From contig NW_025932734.1 in NCBI RefSeq assembly GCF_000764305.2, forward strand, positions 62,001 through 126,000: a DNA stretch of 64,000 nucleotides. Direction: 5' to 3'. Below, one piece after another: positions 13,575 through 22,500 of this stretch. How positions within the stretch are numbered: position 1 is the stretch's first letter; each line of letters begins with the position of its first letter. The notes under the pieces are model-generated. The model was given only the letters and a program-made list of their open reading frames with translations, was not told where the DNA came from and made no database searches. The stretch is from Hyalella azteca (taxonomy: Eukaryota; Arthropoda; Malacostraca; Amphipoda; Hyalellidae). A program made the position numbers and the translations under genes.

Positions 13575-16500
13575 CTGCGTGCCCAAATATGGTCGGGTCA
13601 TCGGCGGAAAAATTGGTGTTGAAAAATATTGATTTTTTATAATCATACTGGTTTAAAAACCCGAATATGGTCGGGTCAGCGGCGGAAAGATTGGTTTTGA
13701 AAAATATTAAATATGCTGGTTTATGTTGGTTTTAAAACCACCTGGTTTAAATATGCAATATGTTGGTTTTAAAACCCAAATATGGTCGGGTCAGCGGCAG
13801 AAAGATTGGTGTTGGAAATATTAATTTTAATACTCATGTTGGTTTTAAACTCCAAATATGGTCGTGTCAGCGGCAGAAAGATTGGTGTTGAAAATATTAA
13901 TTTGAATACTCATGTTGGTTTTAAAACCCAAATATGGTCAAATCATCGGCAGAAAAATTGGTTTTGAAGATAATAATTTTAATTCTCATGTTGGTTTTTA
14001 GAAAAATCAGGATCAAAATGGGTGCTTGGATTAAGGAATATTAATGGTCTTTCCACCACTATGCTGCTGGATTTTTCTTAGTAATCATAAAGTATTTTCA
14101 TTTTTTAATCTCTATATCTCTTGTGTCTGCAAAAGCGACTTAAAACAGAATCGACAAATTTGTGTAGAAGTAAATCTACACAAAAGCTCTAGCTCTCACC
14201 TTGTCGTTGATGTACCAGCTGAGGGCGGCAGCTCTCACCTTGACGTTGATGTACCAGCTGAGGGCGGCAGCTCTCACCTTGATGTCGTTGATGTACCAGC
14301 TGAGGGCGGCCGCTGGCTTGGACCGCGAGGAGCAGTTGAGGGCGGCCGCGTCGCCCGCGTGGTAGAGACGACGCACGCCCGTCACGCGGGGCGGGGAGGA
14401 CGGCAGGTCTAAGGACGGAGGGACTGCGTTATTGGAGTAGAATTGATAACTTCGATAAGAGATACAAGGAAAATCTGTAAATATTGTAGTTAAGGCGGTA
14501 CGTATTCATCAGGGGATTTCCATATTCGTGATGGTATATATTTGATTGCCAATCTGCTTGATCTAAATTGTACATTCAGAAAGCAAACATATTTGGAACA
14601 AATTCCGTTCAACTTTATATACGACAATAATCATATATGTTAACTTTAATTAACCTAATATTTTCAGATTCAGTGATAGTCTTCGAATTATTTAAAGCCA
14701 GAACTTGAGTGCTACTCTGATTTTAAAATATTGAAAGACCGCCGCAAGTTTTAAAAGTTGATCAAATTGCTTAGTTATCCATAGTTTAATCATTACATTA
14801 CGATTTATGGTTTAGTTATCGCATCGTTCAATTATCATATCGTTTAGTTATCAAATAATTCTCATCAGATTGTTTATAGTTATTAAAAAATTTTTCATCC
14901 AGATCGTCTAGTTATCAAATCATATCTTATAACATTCTTTAGTTATCAAATCATTTCCTATCAGATCGTTTAGTTATCATCGTTAAGGTATCACATCGTT
15001 TAAGGGAATATAAGAACGGCACCTCAAGCATTCGAACTCCCGTTCCTCCATGTGCAGTGAATTTTCTTGCATCAGCTTTGGCAGACTCAGGACATTTGTT
15101 CATAAACTAGGTGAACAAATATTCATGATTGTTGGAAGCTCAATAAACGTGAACCATAACATATGAAGATATTTACCATGTATATAGTGATTCAGAAATA
15201 ATAAATCGGACTTTATTTTTATATAGAGTTTCAACACTTTTTCAAGTTTTCTAAAAACTTCCTTTTCTATTACACTTAGGCGTCGAATAATGATTCTGGA
15301 TAAAAAAGACACGATCGCAGCTCTAAAATAAAAATCCATATATTCTAACGTTTCGGCTATCTACACTTTAGCCATCATCAGAGAAAATAAGATGTTAATT
15401 AAGATGTTAAAAATAAGATGGTAAGTTAATAAGATGTTAATAAGATGTTAAATAAGATGTTAATTCCGTCCTAAATTTGTAAACTTCAAATTATACGATG
15501 TTGCTGCAGTGAACGAGAAAGCTACTGTGAAGTTCAAAGAAACCTTACTGCAGCGCGAAATTGATAAGAAGAGCTCAGAACTTCACCAGACATCTAAGAA
15601 CAGCGTGCGTCATACTCTGTTTCTGAAGCAGAGGGTATCTGTTCTGTATTTCTACTCCTGCATCAAGTTGTTGCAAAGGATCTTAGCCCAACATGAGGCA
15701 GACATTTTGTTCCATCACAACCGCAAATTACGCCAGTTGTATGGCAATGAAGTTTTCCTCACTGCCAGCCAAAGCTCCATACATAATATTTCCAAGTATG
15801 CATTGAGCAAGAGCGAAGAAACATTACTTAATAGAGGACTCAACTTTTGCTTAAGGAAGAAAAGTAATACCATCACTCGCCAGATATCAATGGAAAAACT
15901 TTTTATGCGAATTCTGGAATCCAAGCAACAAAATAAAATCACCATAAACAATGTTGATCACCTAAAAACAAAATTGAAGCATTTTGGCATACGCCGCAAT
16001 CCGGACAGAACCAAAGACCCACTATCTGATGATGAGAAAAAAGCATTACAAGATCTCAAGACCAACGACCAGATTACCATCCAGAGGCCCGACAAGGGTG
16101 GAGGTGTAGTAATATTAGACAGAGCAGTCTATATGCAAAAATTATCAGAGCTTCTGAGCGACCCTACCAAATTTTGTTCATGTAGTACTAACCAAACGCA
16201 AAAAGTTAAAGATGAGATTAACAACATTGCCAATAACCTGAAGCAAAATCACGCATCGTGGTACTGGAAAATCAAGCGGACTGGAGATTTCAACAACGGA
16301 CATCTCTACGGGTTGCCAAAAATTCATAAAAATGTAGAAGATCCACCATTACGTCCAATAATAAGCATGTCCGGCACAGTCACGCATGAAATATCTCAGA
16401 TAATAAATAAGCTCATTCGGCCTTTCATCAATGATTCATTCATCCTAAAAAATGCTGATCAATTACTTCTAGAAACTGGCTCTCTAGTCCTACGTCCAGG

Positions 16501-19500
16501 CAATCAGTTGGTTTCCCTGGATGTGGAGAGCCTGTTCACGAATGTTCCCGTTGGACCAACTATCGATATTATCATGGAACGATGTTACCACCATCCTGAA
16601 CTGCCATGTCCGGATCTACCGGCTGCTACCTTGCGTGAATTGCTGCACATCTGCACGACCAAAACTCCTTTTGAATTCAATAATCAAACCTACACGCAAC
16701 TTGATGGAGTAAGCATGGGATCCCCACTCGGCCCAACCTTTGCAGACTTTTATATGTCCAATTTGGAAACTAAATTACTAAATGAAAATAAAGCCTCCAA
16801 CCCGCTATTTTACAGACGTTATGTGGATGATATAATAGCCATCTTTGAAAACAAGTCTCATCTGAATTGGTTCAAAATACGCCTGCACCGCAACTCTGTT
16901 CTCAAATTTACCCATGAAGCACCGTCCAACAACCAATTTCATTTCTTGGATATCAACTTCAGTATTCAAGACAATGGAAACCTATCCACAGCAGTCTACA
17001 TCAAACCTACTGACAAGGGTATCTACTCCAGTTTCCAATCCTGTTCACCTCTAAACTATAAAAAGTCAGTCGTGAAAACACTTGTCAATAGAGCATTGAA
17101 ATATTCATCCGACTGGCCATCGTTTCATTCGGAAATTCAGAGAATTAAACAAGTTTTTGCTAACTGCAACTATCCCCAAGCCATAGTGGAACGAACCGTT
17201 AATAATACCCTCGCAAAGTATCAATCAACTAGTAGCAACGACATGGATAAATCAGAAATAAATTATTTTGTAGAATTAACCAACCTTTCGACTTTCAAGC
17301 AAGACCAGAAATTACTGCGTAATATTGTAAAAGATCATGTCAAGTCCACAGATGATCACAAATCAGTCTCCGTAACTGGATTCTACAGACCAATTAAACT
17401 TTCATCTGCATTCTCTACAAGACCCCGAAAACCAGTTCCACAAGGGCTCGTGTTGTGTATCGTTTCGTGTGCCCCATTGATGGCTGTAATGCCTCATATC
17501 TCGGATACACCACTTGTACTTTGGAACGAAGAAGTAAACAGCACCGTTACAGTAGCAGCAGTATCCACAAGCACTTCGTTGAAGACCATAACAGCCCTGT
17601 TCCCAACAACATATCCGACTGCTTCTCTATAATTCATTCTTTTTCTGAAGTATTAGACCTTAGAATAGCGGAGGCAATAGCTATTAGACAAAATAATCCG
17701 TTCATCAATGTAAAATACCAAGAGATGTCAAATTTCCTCAATTTGTATAGATAAAATCTGATCTGATATTTACTGTATTCTTATCTGAATTTCTATTCTT
17801 TCCAGATTAACATCTTATTTTCTCTGATGATGGCTAAAGTGTAGATAGCCGAAACGTTAGAATATATGGATTTTTATTTTAGAACTGCGATCGTGTCTTT
17901 TTTATCCAGAATCATTATTCGACGCCTAAGTGTAATAGAAAAGGAAGTTTTTAGAAAACTTGAAAAAGTGTTGAAACTCTATATACATGTATATAGTGAA
18001 TGAATAGGTACCGTACTTTTCTTTCATAAGAAATCATTCGCTAATGAATAATTAATTAAAATATCTACTTAGATAGTTATTAAATAATCAATTCGGCAGG
18101 CCCTAAAGCAGTTGCATGCACCGCAGCTAAGCGAGGGTACAAAAGAGCCTCGAAATTATGTCGAGTCGTTCGAGAAATACTTTCATTTTAATCAAAAATA
18201 ATTTATTTCACACGAAATACATGACCGTTAAAAATTTAGTACGAGTGATTTTGAACTAAATAAACAGGATTTCATATCATCTTCATTACATTAACTTAAA
18301 ATTAAAATGGTATAAATGATAAAACTCACCTGACTTTTGATAAATTGGTAAATATCACGCTTTAGAGGTATTTTGGAATTATTTTCCTTCACGTCAGGAA
18401 AAAGATAAATTTTACATAATTATCTCGAAAATTACTCACTCTCTCACCACCTCTGCAGGAGCTAATACAGAATGCGATTTCATAATCCATATGGACTTTT
18501 TCTCCTTGCCGTTATCAATTGAAGCACGAGTAACTACTTTAATTATTGGTGTTTCGAAGCATCAGGCGCTGTTGCTTCAACTGTTGGTGTTTCGAAACAT
18601 CAGGCGCCGCAGCTTCAACTGTTGGTGTTTCGAAGCATCAGGCGCATCTGCTTCAACTGTTGGTGTTTCGAAGCATCAGGCGCCGCAGCTTCAACTGTTG
18701 TTGTTCTGAAGCATCATGCGCCTCAGCTTCAACTGTTGGTGTTCTGAAGCATCAGGCGCCTCTGCTTCAACTGTTGGTGTTTGAAGCATCAGGCGCCGCA
18801 GCTTCAACTGTTGGTGTTCTGAAGCATCAGGCGTGGCAGCTTCAACTGTTGGTGTTCTGAAGCATCAGGCGCAGCTGCTTCAACTGTTTGTGTTTGAAGC
18901 ATCAGGCGCAGCTGCTTCAACTGTTTCCGTTTGAAGCATCAAGCGCCTCTGCTTCAACTGTTGGTGTTTGAAGCATCAGGCGCATCTGCTTCAACTGTTG
19001 GTGTTTGAAGCATCAGGCGCCTCTGCTTCAACTGCTGGTGTTTGAAGCATCAGGCGCCGCAGCTTCAACTGTTGGTGTTTTGAAGCATCAGGCGCCGCAG
19101 CTTCAACTGTTGGTGTTTGAAGCATCAGGCGCCGCAGCTTCAACTGTTGGTGTTCTGAAGCATCAGGCGCGGCAGCTTCAACTGTTGGTGTTTTGAAGCA
19201 TCAGGCGCCGCAGCTTCAACTGTTGGTGTTTGAAGCATCAGGCGCGGCAGCTTCAACTGTTTACCAGTGAGTCGCTCGGCCACATTTTAGCTCGTGCTGC
19301 TCGCCCAATTTGTGCAGGGAAATATTCCATAAGTCTCTTTGACGGTGCGGTCGTTGTTTCGAAACAGCGCGTCTTGCTCTTATTTTTAGAGCCTTTTTTC
19401 CCTGAAATATTCCCCTCTTTTGCCTTGAAATTTCATCGAGGGGTAATACCAACCACGGCTCCTCTCCCTCTCAACTCGTTCCTCTCTTTTGTTCCCAATG

Positions 19501-22500
19501 GAAACGATACATTTTTTGTAGGCGTGTATTCCTACCGCACAGAAAAACACCGAAAAATCCGTCCTAGAAGAAGCTTAAAAAATGCAGCGCTTTAAGAATC
19601 TCTGTGAAATTACGTTTTCTGTGAGAACTTTTTTGTCTTTGATTTATGAGTGATTATGAGTGAGAACATAAAACAAAATTCCGTATGAATCGAGCACGGA
19701 AACTATTAATAGCAGGCAACATTTATTTCATAAATCTATATTTTTTGTGGCTTGTTAAATTAATAAGACAAACAATGTTCACCTTTTGTATACATTACAA
19801 GTCAGTCGTGATATTATCCCACAAAAGTGGTGAACAATTCGTTCAAAACAAAGCGTGGATGCAAAAATACGCTAAGTTTTGTTCACGAGTGAAACGTAAG
19901 CCGTTCACAAAGTTAAACATTTGCTAAAGCCGTAATGCGTCGTGCGAGAGAGTGCGCATATTGTGAATGAGTGAACTCATTACACGAGAGAGCAGTCACT
20001 CATTACACGAGAGAGCAGTCACTCATTACACGAGAGAGCAGTCACTCATTACACGAGAGAGCAGTCACTCATTACACGAGAGAGCAGTCACTCATTACAC
20101 GAGAGAGCAGTCACTCATTACACGAGAGAGCAGTCACTCATTACACGAGAGAGCAGTCACTCATTACACGAGAGAGCAGACACTCATTACACGAGAGAGC
20201 AGTCACTCATTACACGAGAGAGCAGTCACTCATTACACGAGAGAGCAGTCATGCACGTTTCACTGATATTCAATATTTTTCCGTACAAATAAAGGGCTTC
20301 ACTTCGATATCAAAGAATATTTTGTTCTGTTCATTTGTATTTTCGCAAAAAGGATGCAATAATTCTAATTATTTGATATTATCCTTTTCGATTAGATTTC
20401 GCAAATGAAAATTTCTATATTTTACAGTAGACAGAAAGTAATCCAGCAATTTTGGAATGTTTTTTGTGCGACACTACCACACAAATACAACGATTGATAA
20501 GAAATATGCTTAATGTTATCTTCCTTCAATTTTTAATAGAGAGGTTTTTCCCTTACTTCGTCTTAATCGTTCACATTTAAATCCCTACTGTTTATATTTT
20601 TCCTTCCTTCAATTGAGTATGATGGTAATATCGAATTTTAACCTAATGATTTAGCTTCGCTTTACTCTTAGGATTTCCTCATTGATATTATATGAAGTAT
20701 TTAATTGCAATGTAAGAAATAATTTTATTTTAATCAAAGTAAAACTTCGCAGCCATGTGTTTTATTGAACAGCATGCATTTTCTTAAAGGGTTGATGACA
20801 AGTTCATCACCCTTTAAAAAAAATAAAACATTATTGGTCGGAGCCAAGATATGAGGGCTGGTGATGAGGGGAGTGAAGAGGGTAACGTCCAGTGATGACA
20901 GTGACAGCTTCTAATCTCTTTCTCTGTCTCTTATTTTCCAAAACCTTACACCATAAAGCCGAGCCGAAAGTCGGATTCGTGTTTGTGCTTCCACAAGTGA
21001 CAACACGCCCGAGAAAATCTGGCAATTCGATTGAATGTTCAGAAATTTTGCGAGGATCAACCAAGAAAGCAAGCTTGCTATTGAGCAGGTGTGCTTTACC
21101 TTTAGATATCATTGTTTCGCTGCAATACTTATTTAAATAGAATTAGACGAAATTGTATCTTATTTTTGAGCATCTGACAGTGCAGAGCCCCAAACGTCCC
21201 CTCAAGGGTGTATATATATAACATGCGATGTTGGACTAATTTTTCGAGCAGATTGATAATATCTTTGGTAACCCGTGGGCGAGCCACACTACATTCAGGT
21301 CGCGTATCTTCAGATTAGGAATAGCACTAGCGAGAGGATTTCTCCGTGTCATATTAAAAGTTTTTCATTCTGATTCCATAATATTTCCGTTTTTTGCTTT
21401 GCATCAGCTCTTCATTTCTAGTCATAGCAGGGGATCAAGAATTAAAATTACTTCTTTTGGTGATAACATCAGAAAAACGTGTGCTTTTTCTCTGTTATAA
21501 AAAATTCATTCAAGTTCCATAATTCATTAATAAATCGCTTACTACTGCAGAGACTGAAAGTTAAGTGTTTTGTCCTGATTTCAAGTTTCTCTCCAGTTAT
21601 GTTTCTTGAGATTCAAAGAAATTCTGCGTAAATATTCTGTCTGTATGATAAATGAGAAATCATATTCAGTTCAAAACGCTTTTCAAAATGCTAAATTTGA
21701 CTCATCAGGTTCACGAAACATCCTTTACTTGGATGAAGAACATTTGTCTGCGGTGATTACATCTGACATTTAAGTTTCTCCGGTGAATAGCATACCATAA
21801 GACTGTGCACGTTTATATATTCCATAATTAATTTAGATGTCGAATCGATTATGCAGTGCTTTAAACATTGACTTTCCACTGGTTCAATATTAGACTATAT
21901 AAGGTGTGCACTTTACGTGTTGCTGTATAATTTAGCATACGTTATCATTAAAAAGTCTTCCTAATGCGAAAAAAAATCAGTAAAATTGCAGCATGAATCC
22001 AATGACACTTTTTATATCAAACTTGTGCTAGAAGTGGCAAATTGTGAGCTTGCACACATGTAAGTACAAGCAGGCTACAAAACCTGCACACTGTGTCTTC
22101 TGCCAGTGCAGGTCTGGAGTCTTGAGTAAAATGGCACTGGTGGCTGGTATTGTGCTAAAATTCATTGCACACTTTATAGGTAGATTAAAAACTAATCCGC
22201 GAAAATTTTCATATAGGAAATAATAATTGACTACAGTCTTAAATCTTACGACCACCTCCAGAAATTCCTGCAGTACAGGGCTGGCTCACGGCTGCCGTAA
22301 GTTGGGGCGCTAAGCCCCCCAGTCGACCTCGCGACGCGCCGGATTCCCAGGAGATTATGCGCCCCCTCGTCCGGTGACTTCCCCCGCCACTGTCTCTCGC
22401 TGGGACATCCGAGTCGCTTTTTTATAAAGGCCCTCCACTGTCTCTGACTAGAAATTTGGATTCCGAGCCCCTCACTGTCTTTAACTCTGGGAGGATGACT

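Larger units (their letters stand above)
15191..17985 (+). mobile_element. Penelope-like retroelement (PLE) with inverted terminal repeats
   Basis: The element is about 2.8 kb and inserted in the large beat intron, antisense to the gene. It holds a PLE reverse transcriptase followed by a GIY-YIG endonuclease. It is bounded by 180-bp inverted repeats (15220-15399 and 17806-17985) and flanked by a 14-bp direct repeat (15177-15190 and 17986-17999). Thirty bases (15191-15219) lie outside the left inverted repeat but inside the target duplication; extra terminal bases of this kind are known for PLE insertions. The near-identity of the repeats suggests a recent insertion, although the coding region carries a frameshift. 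Confidence 0.95.

Noticed and set aside
19978..20253. Regular repeat that could suggest a CRISPR array
   Set aside because: Units are contiguous without unique spacers, and the DNA is eukaryotic.
19967..20408. Two overlapping long frames across the 23-bp repeat
   Set aside because: Both are read-through of a homogeneous array. Neither has a domain or splice context.
20831..21140. Overlapping 80-93-codon frames on both strands
   Set aside because: No recognisable domain. It could be an old transposon fragment but I cannot name one.
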